DNA of 64,000 nt from Paracoccus pantotrophus (GTDB lineage Bacteria > Pseudomonadota > Alphaproteobacteria > Rhodobacterales > Rhodobacteraceae): NCBI RefSeq assembly GCF_008824185.1, contig NZ_CP044423.1, positions 447,501 to 511,500 on the forward strand, written 5' to 3'. This document shows positions 54,558 through 64,000 of this stretch, piece after piece; the stretch's first letter is position 1; each line of letters opens with the position of its first letter. A program made the translations under genes and the position numbers. The notes below the pieces were generated by a model. The model was given only the letters and a program-made list of their open reading frames with translations. It was not told the DNA's origin and did not search any database.

Positions 54558-56759
54558 ATGGCGCAGATCGACCCCAATGAAGTCGCCGACCCCGCGGTGC
54601 TGGCCCGCATCGCCGAGGGGCGCTTCGACGATCCCTTCGCGGTCCTTGGTCCGCATCCGCGGGGGGGCTTGCGCCATGTCACCGCCTTCGATCCCGGCGC
54701 TCAGGAACTGGCGGCCATGGTCGGCGGCAAGGCGCATCCGCTGGCGCCGGTCGAGGGCTGTCCGGGCCTGTTCCACGGCAAGGTGCCGGGCGCGGAACCC
54801 TATCTCTTGCGCGGGCGCCGCGACGGCGAGGAATGGCTGGTCGAGGATGCCTATCGCTTCGGCCCGGTCTTGGGCGAGCTTGACGAATACCTGCTGGGCG
54901 AAGGCCGGCACCGGCGGCTCTGGCAGGCGCTCGGCGCGCATGTGATCGAGCATCAGGGCACGGCCGGCACGCATTTCGCGGTCTGGGCGCCCAATGCCCG
55001 CCGTGTCTCGCTGATCGGGGATTTCAACGCCTGGGACGGGCGGCGCCATGTCATGCGCCGCCGCGGCGCGACCGGCGTATGGGAGATCTTCATGCCCGGC
55101 CTGGGCGAGGGCACCGCCTATAAATACGAGATCCTCGGCGCCTATGGCGGGCTGGCGCAAAAGGCCGACCCAGTCGGCTTCGGCGCCCAGCACCCGCCGG
55201 CCACCGCCTCGGTGGTGCGCGACATCGCGGGCTATGGCTGGTCGGACCAGGGCTGGATGGGCACGCGGGCCGCGGCGCAGCGCATCGACCGCCCGATCTC
55301 GATCTACGAGGTGCATCTGGGCAGCTGGCGCAGGAAGGACGGCGGCCGGCCGATCTCATACCGCGAGGCGGCGGTGGAGCTGGTCGATTACGCCCGCGAC
55401 ATGGGCTTCACCCATATCGAGCTCTTGCCGATCAGCGAATACCCCTTTGACGGCTCATGGGGCTACCAGCCGGTCGGGCTGTTCGCGCCGACCATCCGCT
55501 TCGGCCCGCCGCACGAGTTCCGCGACCTGGTGAACGCTGCGCACAAGGCGGGGCTGGGGGTGATCCTCGACTGGGTGCCCGGCCATTTCCCGACCGATCC
55601 GCACGGGCTGGTGCAGTTCGACGGCACCGCGCTTTACGAGCATGCCGACCCGCGCGAGGGCTTTCACCAGGACTGGAACACGCTGATCTACAATTACGGC
55701 CGCAGCGAGGTGATGAACTACCTGACCTCGAACGCGCTTTATTGGCTTCGGGAGTACCACCTCGACGGGCTGCGGGTGGATGCGGTGGCCTCGATGCTCT
55801 ATCGCGACTATTCCCGTGCCGAGGGGCAATGGATCCCCAACAAGGACGGCGGGCGCGAGAATTACGAAGCCATCGCCATGCTGCAGGAGATGAACCGCCT
55901 GACCTATGGCGAGGAACCGGGCATCATGACCGTGGCCGAGGAATCGACCAGCTACCCCAAGGTCTCGCGGCCGGTGCATGAAGGCGGCCTGGGCTTCGGC
56001 TTCAAGTGGAGCATGGGCTGGATGAACGACACGCTGGATTATATCCGGCGCGAGCCGATCCATCGCAAGCACCATCACCACCAGATGACCTTCGGCCTGC
56101 ATTACGCCTTTTCCGAGAATTTCATCCTGCCGATCAGCCATGACGAGGTGGTGCACGGCAAGGGCTCGATGCTGGCCAAGATGCCCGGCAGCGAATGGGA
56201 GAAATTCGCCAACCTGCGCGCCTATTACGGCTTCATGTGGGGCCATCCGGGCAAGAAGCTGCTGTTCATGGGCCAGGAATTCGCCCAAGGCTCGGAATGG
56301 AACCACGATGCCGAGATCGACTGGGCCTGCATCGGCAACCCGCTGCATTACGGCATGCAATTGCTGGTGCGCGACCTGAACGCCATCTATCGCGCGACCC
56401 CCGCGCTTTACGCGAAGGATTGCGACGGCGCCGGCTTCCAGTGGATCGAGGCCAATGACGCCGCGCATTCCATCTATGCCTGGATCCGGCGCGGTGGTCC
56501 GGGCGATGCCGCGGTGGTGGTGGTCTGCAACTTCACCCCGGTCGAGCGCAGCGGCTGGCGCATGGGCTTTCCGCAGCCGGGCCTGTGGCGCGAGGTGCTG
56601 AACACCGATGCCGAGGTCTATGGCGGGGCCGGGCGCGGCAATCTGGGCCGCGTCACCGCCCTGCCGGGCGAAAGCCACGGCCAGCCCGCCCATGCCGACC
56701 TGGTGCTGCCGCCGCTTTCGACGCTGATTTTCATCAAGGACGACAGGACGACATCATAG
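54558..56759 (+). CDS. glgB: 1,4-alpha-glucan branching enzyme
   Basis: 733 residues. N-terminal carbohydrate-binding regions (about 1-220, DPFAVLGPHP and HFAVWAPNARRVSLIGDFN) then a GH13 barrel: LRVDAVASMLYRDY (nucleophile Asp), VAEEST (acid Glu) and ISHDEVVHG (third Asp). Adds alpha-1,6 branches. Start has GGGGGGGAACC upstream. Confidence 0.96.
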   Translation: MAQIDPNEVADPAVLARIAEGRFDDPFAVLGPHPRGGLRHVTAFDPGAQELAAMVGGKAHPLAPVEGCPGLFHGKVPGAEPYLLRGRRDGEEWLVEDAYRFGPVLGELDEYLLGEGRHRRLWQALGAHVIEHQGTAGTHFAVWAPNARRVSLIGDFNAWDGRRHVMRRRGATGVWEIFMPGLGEGTAYKYEILGAYGGLAQKADPVGFGAQHPPATASVVRDIAGYGWSDQGWMGTRAAAQRIDRPISIYEVHLGSWRRKDGGRPISYREAAVELVDYARDMGFTHIELLPISEYPFDGSWGYQPVGLFAPTIRFGPPHEFRDLVNAAHKAGLGVILDWVPGHFPTDPHGLVQFDGTALYEHADPREGFHQDWNTLIYNYGRSEVMNYLTSNALYWLREYHLDGLRVDAVASMLYRDYSRAEGQWIPNKDGGRENYEAIAMLQEMNRLTYGEEPGIMTVAEESTSYPKVSRPVHEGGLGFGFKWSMGWMNDTLDYIRREPIHRKHHHHQMTFGLHYAFSENFILPISHDEVVHGKGSMLAKMPGSEWEKFANLRAYYGFMWGHPGKKLLFMGQEFAQGSEWNHDAEIDWACIGNPLHYGMQLLVRDLNAIYRATPALYAKDCDGAGFQWIEANDAAHSIYAWIRRGGPGDAAVVVVCNFTPVERSGWRMGFPQPGLWREVLNTDAEVYGGAGRGNLGRVTALPGESHGQPAHADLVLPPLSTLIFIKDDRTTS

Positions 56760-56802
56760 CAACCACACCCGCGCGCCGGGCAAAAAGGGAGAGGGCAGAG
56801 AG

Positions 56803-58065
56803 ATGGCACCGCGTGAGGAAAGGCTTTCCAGACGATCCATGGCCTTCATTCTGGCCGGCGGCCGCGGCTCGCGCCTGCGCGAACTGACCGACAAGCGCGT
56901 GAAGCCCGCGGTCTATTTCGGCGGCAAGTCGCGGATCATCGATTTCGCGCTGTCGAACGCGCTGAACTCGGGCATCCGCAAGATGGCGCTGGCTACGCAA
57001 TACAAGGCCCACAGCCTGATCCGCCATGTCCAGCGCGGCTGGAACTTCTTTCGCGCCGAGCGCAACGAGTTCCTCGACATCCTGCCCGCGTCCCAGCGTT
57101 ACGACGAATCGATGTGGTATCGCGGCACGGCCGATGCGGTGGCGCAGAACATTGACATCATCGACAGCTACGGCGTCGATTACGTGCTGATCCTGGCCGG
57201 CGATCATATCTACAAGATGGATTACGAACTGATGATCCGCCACCATGTCGAGGCGGGTGCGGACGTGACCATCGGCTGCCTGACCGTGCCGCGGGCCGAG
57301 GCCTCGGCCTTCGGCGTCATGGCGGTGGACGGCAAGGACGTCATCACCAGCTTCCTGGAAAAGCCCGCCGATCCGCCCGGCACGCCGGATGATCCCGAGG
57401 TGACGCTGGCCTCGATGGGCATCTATGTGTTCCGCTGGGACTTCCTGCGCGACCTCTTGATCCGCGACATGCAGGACGACAATTCCAGCCATGATTTCGG
57501 CAACGACCTGATCCCGCAGATCGTCAGGAACGGCAAGGCGCAGGCGCATCGCTTCGCCGACAGCTGCGTGCGCTCGGACGGCGATCCGGTCTATTGGCGC
57601 GACGTGGGCACGGTCGACGCCTTCTGGCGGGCGAATATCGACCTGACCGACTTCAACCCCGACCTGAACCTCTGGGACCGCGACTGGCCGATCTGGACCT
57701 ATTCCGAGCTGGTGCCGCCCGCCAAGTTCATCCATGACGAGCCCGACCGCCGCGGCAGCGCCGTCAGCTCGCTGATCTCGGGCGGCTGCATCATCTCGGG
57801 CAGCGAGATCCGCGAGTCGCTGTTGTTCACCCAGGTCCATACCAATTCCTATTCCAGCCTGGAGCGCGCGGTGGTGTTGCCCTATGCCAATGTCGCCCGA
57901 CACGCGCGTTTGACCAATGTGGTCATTGACCGCGCCGTCAGAATCCCCGAAGGGCTGGTCGTCGGCGAAGACCCCGACGAGGACGCGAAATGGTTCCGCG
58001 TCTCGGAAGGCGGCGTCACGCTGATCACGCAGGACATGCTGGATCGAAGGGAAGCGTCTTTATGA
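56803..58065 (+). CDS. glgC: glucose-1-phosphate adenylyltransferase (ADP-glucose pyrophosphorylase)
   Basis: 420 residues. Makes ADP-glucose, the committed step. Nucleotide-binding FILAGGRGSRLRELTDKRVKP; YRGTADAV; ILAGDHIYKMDY; sugar-binding EKP; C-terminal beta-helix with SGGCIISGSEI. The stop TGA overlaps an ATG that opens a six-codon reading frame before glgA (see findings). Confidence 0.96.
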   Translation: MAPREERLSRRSMAFILAGGRGSRLRELTDKRVKPAVYFGGKSRIIDFALSNALNSGIRKMALATQYKAHSLIRHVQRGWNFFRAERNEFLDILPASQRYDESMWYRGTADAVAQNIDIIDSYGVDYVLILAGDHIYKMDYELMIRHHVEAGADVTIGCLTVPRAEASAFGVMAVDGKDVITSFLEKPADPPGTPDDPEVTLASMGIYVFRWDFLRDLLIRDMQDDNSSHDFGNDLIPQIVRNGKAQAHRFADSCVRSDGDPVYWRDVGTVDAFWRANIDLTDFNPDLNLWDRDWPIWTYSELVPPAKFIHDEPDRRGSAVSSLISGGCIISGSEIRESLLFTQVHTNSYSSLERAVVLPYANVARHARLTNVVIDRAVRIPEGLVVGEDPDEDAKWFRVSEGGVTLITQDMLDRREASL

Positions 58066-58095
58066 GGGTCTTGTCCGTATGAGGGTTCTGTCCGT
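58062..58095 (+). repeat. 17-bp tandem duplication of the glgA start
   Basis: ATGAGGGTCTTGTCCGT (58062-58078) is followed at once by ATGAGGGTTCTGTCCGT (58079-58095), differing at two positions. The first copy encodes M-R-V-L-S-V and then meets a TGA (58080-58082) that overlaps the true glgA ATG. Confidence 0.9.
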
Positions 58096-59479
58096 CGCCT
58101 CGGAATGCGTGCCGCTGGTCAAGACCGGCGGGCTGGCCGATGTGGCCGGGGCGCTGCCGGCGGCGCTGGCCGGGCACGGGGTCGGGATGCGGGTGTTGCT
58201 GCCCGGCTATCCGGCGGTGCTGGGGGCCGCGGCCAAGGCGCCGGCCGTGCGCGAGATCCCGGAGCTGTTCGGCGGCCCGGCCCGCATCCGGCGCGGCGCA
58301 CTGGGGGATGCGGTGCTTTACATCCTGGACGCGCCGCATCTTTTCGACCGGCAGGGCGGCATCTATCTGGGGCCGGACGGCCGCGACTGGCCCGACAATC
58401 CGCAGCGTTTCGCCGCGCTTTGCAAGGCCGCCGCGCTGATCGCCGCCGAGGGGATCGAGGACTGGCGCCCGCAGGTGCTGCACCTGCACGACTGGCAGGC
58501 CGGCCTGACCCCGGTCTATCTGCGCCAGGCCGGGGTGCGGGACGTGCGAACGCTGCTGACCATCCACAACATTGCCTTCCAGGGCCTGGCGCCGGCGCAT
58601 ATGCTCTCGGCGCTGCAACTGCCGGCGCATCTCTTCAACCCGCGCGGCTTCGAATATTGGGGCCGGATCTCGGCGCTGAAGGCGGGAATCGTCTTTGCCG
58701 ACAAGGTCTCGACCGTCAGCCCGACCTATGCCGAAGAGCTGATGACCCCGGAATTCGGCATGGGGATGGAGGGGGTGCTGGCCGACCGCGCCGGCGATTT
58801 CACCGGCATCCTGAACGGCATCGACCTGGATGCCTGGACGCCGCCCTATGCCGCGCCCGAGGGCAAGGCGCCGCATCGCGCCGCGCTGCGCAAGGAATTC
58901 GGCCTGCCCGAGGCCGAAGGGCCGCTTTGCGTCGTCGTTTCGCGCCTGACCGGGCAGAAGGGGCTGGACCTCTTGATCGAGGCGCTGCCGGCGCTGCTGG
59001 AGAACGGCGGCCAGCTTGCGGTGCTGGGATCGGGCGATCCTGGGCTGGAAGCGGCCTTTTCCCAGGCTGCCGCCCGCCACCCCGGCGTCGCGCTGCGGCT
59101 GGGCTATGACGAGCCGCTGTCGCGCCGCATGATCGCCGGCGGCGACGCCATCCTGGTGCCCTCGCGCTTCGAGCCCTGCGGGCTGACGCAGCTTTACGGG
59201 CTGCGCTTCGGCACCCTGCCGCTGGTGGCGCTGACCGGCGGGCTGGCCGATACCGTCATCAACGCCTCGGCGGCGGGGCTGGCTGCGGGCGTGGCGACCG
59301 GGGTGCAATTCCACCCGGTCGATGCCCGGGCGCTGTCCCGGGCGCTGTCGCGGCTCTGCGCGCTCTGGCGCCAGCCTGCCGTGTGGCGACGGATGACGGA
59401 AAACGCCATGGCGCATCCGGTCGGCTGGGACGCCTCGGCCCGCGCCTATGCCGAGCTGTTCGGGGCGATGGCCGCCTGA
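58079..59479 (+). CDS. glgA: glycogen synthase
   Basis: 466 residues, GT5 family. ADP-glucose-binding KTGGLADVAGALP near the N-terminus and the C-terminal SRFEPCGLTQLYGLRFGTLP. Adds glucose from ADP-glucose to the growing chain. Start 58079 gives the family N-terminus MRVLSVASE; the six-codon frame just upstream encodes the same first residues. Its stop overlaps the glgX ATG. Confidence 0.96.
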   Translation: MRVLSVASECVPLVKTGGLADVAGALPAALAGHGVGMRVLLPGYPAVLGAAAKAPAVREIPELFGGPARIRRGALGDAVLYILDAPHLFDRQGGIYLGPDGRDWPDNPQRFAALCKAAALIAAEGIEDWRPQVLHLHDWQAGLTPVYLRQAGVRDVRTLLTIHNIAFQGLAPAHMLSALQLPAHLFNPRGFEYWGRISALKAGIVFADKVSTVSPTYAEELMTPEFGMGMEGVLADRAGDFTGILNGIDLDAWTPPYAAPEGKAPHRAALRKEFGLPEAEGPLCVVVSRLTGQKGLDLLIEALPALLENGGQLAVLGSGDPGLEAAFSQAAARHPGVALRLGYDEPLSRRMIAGGDAILVPSRFEPCGLTQLYGLRFGTLPLVALTGGLADTVINASAAGLAAGVATGVQFHPVDARALSRALSRLCALWRQPAVWRRMTENAMAHPVGWDASARAYAELFGAMAA

Positions 59480-61572
59480 TGACCGGGCTGCGCATCTTCG
59501 AGGGCCGGGCGGAACCGCTGGGCGCCACCTTCGACGGCGAGGGCGTGAACTTCGCCGTGTTCTCGGAACATGCGCGCCGGGTGACGCTGTGCCTGTTTTC
59601 CCCCGACGGCCGGACCGAGACGTACCGGCTGGACCTGCCGGAACGCGACGGCGACGTCTGGCACGGCTATGTCCCCGGCCTGCGCCCCGGCCAGCTTTAC
59701 GGGCTGCGCGCCGACGGTCCCTATGCGCCCTCCGAGGGGCACCGCTTCAACTATCACAAGCTGCTTCTCGATCCCTATGCCAAGCGGCTGACCCGGCATC
59801 TGGTCTGGCACGATGCGCTGATGGGCTATACGGTCGGTGCGCCCGAGGCCGACCTGAGCTTCGACCGCCGCGACAGCGCCCGCTTCATGCCGCGCTGCGT
59901 GGTCGAGGATCCCTCCTTCGCCTGGGGCCCCGACCAGCCGCCGCGCCGCGACATCGCCGAGACGGTGATCTACGAGGCCCATGTCAAGGGCCTGACGCAA
60001 CTGCACCCTGATGTCCCGCATCGCGGCACCTTCCTGGGCCTCGCCTCGGACCCTGTGCTGGAGCATCTGCAAGCCCTGGGCATCACCGCGCTGGAGCTCT
60101 TGCCGGCGCAAGCCTTCCTCAACGACCGCTTCTTGCTGGAGAAGGGGCTGGTGAACTATTGGGGCTACCAGACGCTGGGCTTCTTCGCCCCCGATCCGCG
60201 CTATCTGGCCAAGGGCCAGATCGCCGAGTTCCAGCATATGGTCGCCCGCATGCATGCCGCCGGCATCGAGGTCATCATGGACGTGGTCTACAACCACACC
60301 GGCGAGGGTAACGAGCTTGGCCCGACGCTCAGCTTCCGCGGCCTCGACAATCGCAGCTATTACCGGCTGCAGGAGGATCCGCGCCATTACGTCGACGACA
60401 CCGGCACCGGCAACACGCTGAACGTCAATCACCCGATGGTGCTGCGCATGGTCATGGACAGCCTGCGCTACTGGGTCGAGGTGATGCATGTGGACGGGTT
60501 CCGCTTCGACCTTTGCGCCACGCTGGGCCGGCGGGTTCGTGGCGGCTTCGACCGCAGCGCCTCGTTCTTCGACGCGATCCGGCAGGATCCGGTGCTGACG
60601 CGGGTGAAGCTGATCGCCGAGCCCTGGGACATCGGTCCCGGCGGCTATCAGCTGGGCGGCTTTCCGCCGCCGTTCCTGGAATGGAACGACAAGTATCGCG
60701 ACGGCATCCGCCGCTTCTGGCGCGGCGACGCGCGGCAGGTGCCGGAGTTGGCCGACCGCATGGCGGGCTCCGCCCGGCAGTTCGACCATTCCGGCCGGCC
60801 CGCCACGGCTTCGGTGAACTTCCTGACCGCGCATGACGGCTTCACGCTGATGGACGTGGTCAGCTATTCCGAAAAGCACAACCAGGCCAATGGCGAGGAG
60901 AACCGCGACGGCCATTCCGAGAATTTCTCGGACAACATGGGCGCCGAGGGGCCCAGCGACGACCCCGCGATCCGGGACGCCCGCGCGCGGCGGCGGCGCA
61001 ACCTGCTGGCGACGCTGCTTCTGTCGCAGGGCACGCCGATGCTGCTGGCCGGGGACGAGCTGGGCAATTCGCAACAGGGCAACAACAACGCCTATTGCCA
61101 GGACAACGAGATCGGCTGGGTGCAATGGCAGGGTGCCGACCCGGCCTTCCTGGACTTCACCCGCAAGCTCATCGCCTTTCGCCGCGCCCATCCGATCCTG
61201 CGGCAGAAACGTTTCCTGCATTCGCGCCCGCGCCTGACCGACGGGCTGCCCGACCTGTTCTGGCTGCGCCCGGACGGCGCGCAGATGACCCCGGCCGATT
61301 GGGGCAATCCCGAGCTGCGCGTGCTTTGCGCCGAGCTGCGCATGGCCGCCGGCACCCCCGAATATGCGCAGCGCGAGGAGGCGCTGTTTCTGGTCTTCAA
61401 CAACGGTGAGCCGCTGGAGGTGGTGCTGCCCGAGCGCCCCGAGGGCTGGCGCTGGCGGCTGCATCTGGATACCAGCCGCCCCGACCTGGCCCCGCATGTG
61501 GTCGAGGCCGAGCGGCTGGCGGTGGACGGCCAGTCGACCCTCGCCTTCGATCTGGAGCGCGAGCATGGCTGA
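59479..61572 (+). CDS. glgX: glycogen debranching enzyme
   Basis: 697 residues, GH13 isoamylase type. N-terminal CBM48 (GVNFAVFSEHARRVTLCLF), catalytic segments DVVYNHTGEG, GFRFDLCATLGR (nucleophile Asp), LIAEPWD (acid Glu) and LTAHDGF (third Asp). Removes short outer branches left by GlgP. Overlaps malQ by 8 bp. Confidence 0.95.
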   Translation: MTGLRIFEGRAEPLGATFDGEGVNFAVFSEHARRVTLCLFSPDGRTETYRLDLPERDGDVWHGYVPGLRPGQLYGLRADGPYAPSEGHRFNYHKLLLDPYAKRLTRHLVWHDALMGYTVGAPEADLSFDRRDSARFMPRCVVEDPSFAWGPDQPPRRDIAETVIYEAHVKGLTQLHPDVPHRGTFLGLASDPVLEHLQALGITALELLPAQAFLNDRFLLEKGLVNYWGYQTLGFFAPDPRYLAKGQIAEFQHMVARMHAAGIEVIMDVVYNHTGEGNELGPTLSFRGLDNRSYYRLQEDPRHYVDDTGTGNTLNVNHPMVLRMVMDSLRYWVEVMHVDGFRFDLCATLGRRVRGGFDRSASFFDAIRQDPVLTRVKLIAEPWDIGPGGYQLGGFPPPFLEWNDKYRDGIRRFWRGDARQVPELADRMAGSARQFDHSGRPATASVNFLTAHDGFTLMDVVSYSEKHNQANGEENRDGHSENFSDNMGAEGPSDDPAIRDARARRRRNLLATLLLSQGTPMLLAGDELGNSQQGNNNAYCQDNEIGWVQWQGADPAFLDFTRKLIAFRRAHPILRQKRFLHSRPRLTDGLPDLFWLRPDGAQMTPADWGNPELRVLCAELRMAAGTPEYAQREEALFLVFNNGEPLEVVLPERPEGWRWRLHLDTSRPDLAPHVVEAERLAVDGQSTLAFDLEREHG

Positions 61573-63400
61573 TCCGCGCCTGACCCTGGCCGGTCGCATG
61601 GGCGTGCTGCCGGGCTTTCACGACCTTGCCGGGCAATGGCGCGAGACCTCGGTCGAGACGGCGGTGGCGCTGCTTGCCGCCATGGGTCTTGCCGTGCCCA
61701 CGGCGGCCGAGGCGCAGGCGGCGCTGGACGACCATGCCGTCCGCCTGCCGCAGGATGTGATCTGCGCTGCCGGCGCGCGCCCCGACCTGGCCTTGGACGA
61801 CTGGCAACTGACCTTCGAGGACGGCACCGAGGCCGAGGGGAACGGCCCGCTGCCCGTGCTGCCGCTGGGCATCCACCGCCTGCGGGCCGGGGGCCGGGAC
61901 TATACGCTGCTCGCCGCGCCGCCGCGCCTGCCGGGGCCGGCGCGCTGCTGGGGGCTGGCCGCGCCGCTCTACGGCATTTCGGAAACCGGGATCGGCAGCT
62001 ATGCCGACCTTGCGGTGCTGGCCAAGGGGATGGGCCGGCAAGGGGCGGCATTCCTGGGCATCAACCCGGTCCATGCCGGCTTTCCGACCGAGCCGCAGCT
62101 GTCCAGCCCCTATACCCCCTCGCATCGACGGCGGCTGAACGTGATCCACCTGCCCGGCGGCCCCGGCACCCCCGGCCCGCGCATCGACTATGCCCGCGAC
62201 ATCCCCGCCCGCATGGCGGCCTTGCGGGCGGGATACGACGCCTTTCCCGGCGATCCGGCCTTCGACGCCTGGCAGGCGGCGGAGGGCGAGGGCCTGCAAC
62301 GCTTTGCCCTGCATCAGGCGCTCTCGGCCCGGCTGGGGGCCTTCTGGGGCGACTGGCCGGCGACCCTCGCCTCGCCCGACACGCCCGCCGCCATCGCCGC
62401 GCGGGCCGATCTGGCCGGCGAGATGCGCTTTCACGCCTGGCTGCAATGGCGGGCCGAGCGGGCCTTGGCGGCGGCCGGGCAGGCGGCGCGCGACGGCGGC
62501 ATGGCGCATGGGCTCTATCTCGACCTCGCCGTCGGCACTCATCCCTTCGGCGCCGAGACCTGGGAGGACCGTGCCAGCTTCGCCTTCGGCGCCTCGCTCG
62601 GTGCGCCGCCCGACGCTTTCGCCCCGCAGGGGCAGAACTGGAGCCTCGCGCCCTTCAGCCCCTTGGGTCTGCGTGCCCAAGCCTATGCGCCGCTGGCCGA
62701 GACCCTGCGCCGCCAGCTGCAATTCGCCGGCGTGCTGCGCATCGACCACATCCTGGGTTTCGAGCGCGCCTATTGGGTGCCGGACGCCGCCCCCGGCGCC
62801 TATGTCGCCATGCCGCGCGATGCCATGCTGGCCGTGGCCCGGATCGAGGCGGCGCGCGCCGGCAATGCGGTGCTCGTCGGCGAGGATCTGGGCAATATCC
62901 CCGACGGCCTGCGCGAGGCGCTGGCGGCTTCCGGCATCCTCGGCTGCCGCGTGGCGATGTTCGAGCGCGAGGGCTGGCATCCGCCGGCCTTCCGCCCGGC
63001 CGAATCCTATGACCAGGGCGCCATCGCCAGCTTCTCGACCCACGACCTGCCGACCTGGCGCGGCTGGCGGCGTGGCGCCGACATCGCTGCCCGCGCCGGC
63101 ATCGCCGGGCAGGAAACCGCCGCCGGGCAGCAAGAACGCGCCGAGGAGGTCGTCGCCTTCGACCGGCTGCTGCCCGATCCCGGCTTGGACGCGCTGCACG
63201 GTTTCCTGGCCCGCACGCCGTCGCGTCTGGTGGCGGTGCAGGCGGAGCTGCTGCTCGACATGGCCGACCAGCCGAACCTGCCCGGCACGGTCGGCGAATA
63301 TCCGAACTGGCAGCTGCGCCTGCCGGTGGCGGCCGGGGATTTCCCGGCATTGCCCTCGGTCGCGCGGACTGCCAGCATCATGCGCGACCACGAACGCTAA
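61565..63400 (+). CDS. malQ: 4-alpha-glucanotransferase
   Basis: 611 residues, GH77. N-terminal extension of about 140 residues, then ETGIGSYADL, RIDHILGFERAYWVP (nucleophile Asp), VGEDLGNIPDG (acid Glu) and SFSTHDLPTWRGW. Recycles the maltooligosaccharides released by GlgX so that GlgP can use them. Start ATG 61565 lies inside glgX. Confidence 0.94.
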   Translation: MADPRLTLAGRMGVLPGFHDLAGQWRETSVETAVALLAAMGLAVPTAAEAQAALDDHAVRLPQDVICAAGARPDLALDDWQLTFEDGTEAEGNGPLPVLPLGIHRLRAGGRDYTLLAAPPRLPGPARCWGLAAPLYGISETGIGSYADLAVLAKGMGRQGAAFLGINPVHAGFPTEPQLSSPYTPSHRRRLNVIHLPGGPGTPGPRIDYARDIPARMAALRAGYDAFPGDPAFDAWQAAEGEGLQRFALHQALSARLGAFWGDWPATLASPDTPAAIAARADLAGEMRFHAWLQWRAERALAAAGQAARDGGMAHGLYLDLAVGTHPFGAETWEDRASFAFGASLGAPPDAFAPQGQNWSLAPFSPLGLRAQAYAPLAETLRRQLQFAGVLRIDHILGFERAYWVPDAAPGAYVAMPRDAMLAVARIEAARAGNAVLVGEDLGNIPDGLREALAASGILGCRVAMFEREGWHPPAFRPAESYDQGAIASFSTHDLPTWRGWRRGADIAARAGIAGQETAAGQQERAEEVVAFDRLLPDPGLDALHGFLARTPSRLVAVQAELLLDMADQPNLPGTVGEYPNWQLRLPVAAGDFPALPSVARTASIMRDHER

Positions 63401-63410
63401 GGAGAGGTCC

Positions 63411-64000
63411 ATGACCGTTCACACCGTCCCGACCCAGCCCATCGCGGGGCAAAAGCCCGGCACCTCGGGCCTGCGCAAGAAGACCTCGGTCTTCATGCAG
63501 CCGCATTACCTGGAAAACTTCGTGCAGGCGATCTGGAACGGCACCGGCGGCGCCGCGGGCAAGACCTATGTGCTGGGCGGCGACGGGCGCTATTTCGGCG
63601 ACCGCGCCGCGCAGGTCATCCTGCGCATGGCCGCGGCCAGCGGCGCGAAGAAGGTGATCGTCGGCCAGAACGCGCTGCTTTCCACCCCCGCCGCTTCGCA
63701 CCTGATCCGGCTGCGCGGGGCGGATGGCGGCATCATCATGTCCGCCAGCCACAATCCCGGCGGCCCGACCGAGGATTTCGGCGTCAAATACAATATCGGC
63801 AATGGCGGCCCGGCCCCCGAGCCGGTGACCGAGGCGATCTTCGAGGCCACCAAGACCCTGGCCGAATACCACATCCTCGACGCGCAGGACGTGGACCTGG
63901 CCACGCCGGGGACCAAGGCCCTGGGCGGCATGGAGGTCGAGGTCGTCGACCCGGTCGCCGATTATGCCGAGCTGATGCGCTCGATCTTCGATTTCGGCAA
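63411..64000 (+). CDS. pgm: phosphoglucomutase, 3' end cut by window
   Basis: 196 codons visible, open to the end. Start ATG follows GGAGAGG, 10 bp after malQ. MQPHYLENFVQAIW, TYVLGGDGRYFGD and the phosphoserine loop IIMSASHNPGG identify an alpha-phosphoglucomutase. It interconverts glucose-1-phosphate and glucose-6-phosphate, linking GlgP and GlgC to central metabolism. Confidence 0.94.
   Translation, partial: MTVHTVPTQPIAGQKPGTSGLRKKTSVFMQPHYLENFVQAIWNGTGGAAGKTYVLGGDGRYFGDRAAQVILRMAAASGAKKVIVGQNALLSTPAASHLIRLRGADGGIIMSASHNPGGPTEDFGVKYNIGNGGPAPEPVTEAIFEATKTLAEYHILDAQDVDLATPGTKALGGMEVEVVDPVADYAELMRSIFDFG

Overview
The window is very GC-rich, almost wholly coding, and looks like chromosome of an alphaproteobacterium of the order Rhodobacterales, most likely Paracoccus. 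The strongest pointer is nasT-nasS-nasA-nasB-nasG-nasH-nasC, a gene order described for Paracoccus denitrificans. The thu trehalose operon, the fbp iron transporter and the lapA-trpF and rpsA-ihfB neighbourhoods fit the same group. No rRNA, tRNA, CRISPR array, phage or insertion sequence could be recognised. This is a reading by eye; no database search was run.

Layout. 1-579: 3' part of a DsbA-like gene. 596-7408 (minus): housekeeping genes cmk, a nitronate monooxygenase, rpsA, ihfB, lapA, trpF, a GNAT acetyltransferase and trpB. 7654-14502: an envelope thiol-redox island, with a two-component system transcribed leftwards and dsbD, a TlpA-like gene, an L,D-transpeptidase and two DsbA-like genes transcribed rightwards. 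A PmrA-type box lies between the two halves. 14627-17881: a sarcosine/dimethylglycine dehydrogenase-like gene divergent from an XRE-cupin regulator, across an unusually AT-rich operator region. 17882-20587: a decayed stretch with a 9-bp minisatellite and a transporter remnant, then selA without selB. 20588-22173: pdxY and a MOSC gene carrying an in-frame palindromic insert.

22390-31879: assimilatory nitrate reduction. NasS (nitrate sensor) and NasT (ANTAR RNA-binding antiterminator) are followed by a leader RNA, the NasA transporter, NADH-nitrite reductase NasB, Rieske protein NasG, nitrite channel NasH and nitrate reductase NasC. 31907-35791: divergent FbpC / FbpA-FbpB ferric-iron ABC transporter with a shared AT-rich operator. 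35845-37947: a copper-delivery set (DUF2946, a YcnI-PCuAC fusion, SCO1). 38355-45616: thuEFGKAB for uptake of trehalose-type disaccharides and their oxidation to 3-keto sugars, plus a second Gfo/Idh/MocA oxidoreductase.

45724-47444: p-aminobenzoate synthesis (pabB, pabC-like). 47450-48214: an IclR regulator (minus). 48443-51910: nadA-nadB-nadC, de novo NAD synthesis. 52142-64000: glycogen operon glgP-glgB-glgC-glgA-glgX-malQ-pgm, with pgm running off the edge. Many genes in these operons are joined by ATGA/GTGA overlaps, suggesting translational coupling.

The most interesting part is 7654-14502. It places a DsbD electron donor, a TlpA thioredoxin and DsbA/DsbG-like proteins in one overlapping operon with a cysteine-dependent L,D-transpeptidase. 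It is flanked by a sensor kinase whose only cysteine is in its periplasmic domain. Other notable items are the 17-bp start duplication between glgC and glgA, the palindromic insert in the MOSC gene, and the operator array at 17201-17282.
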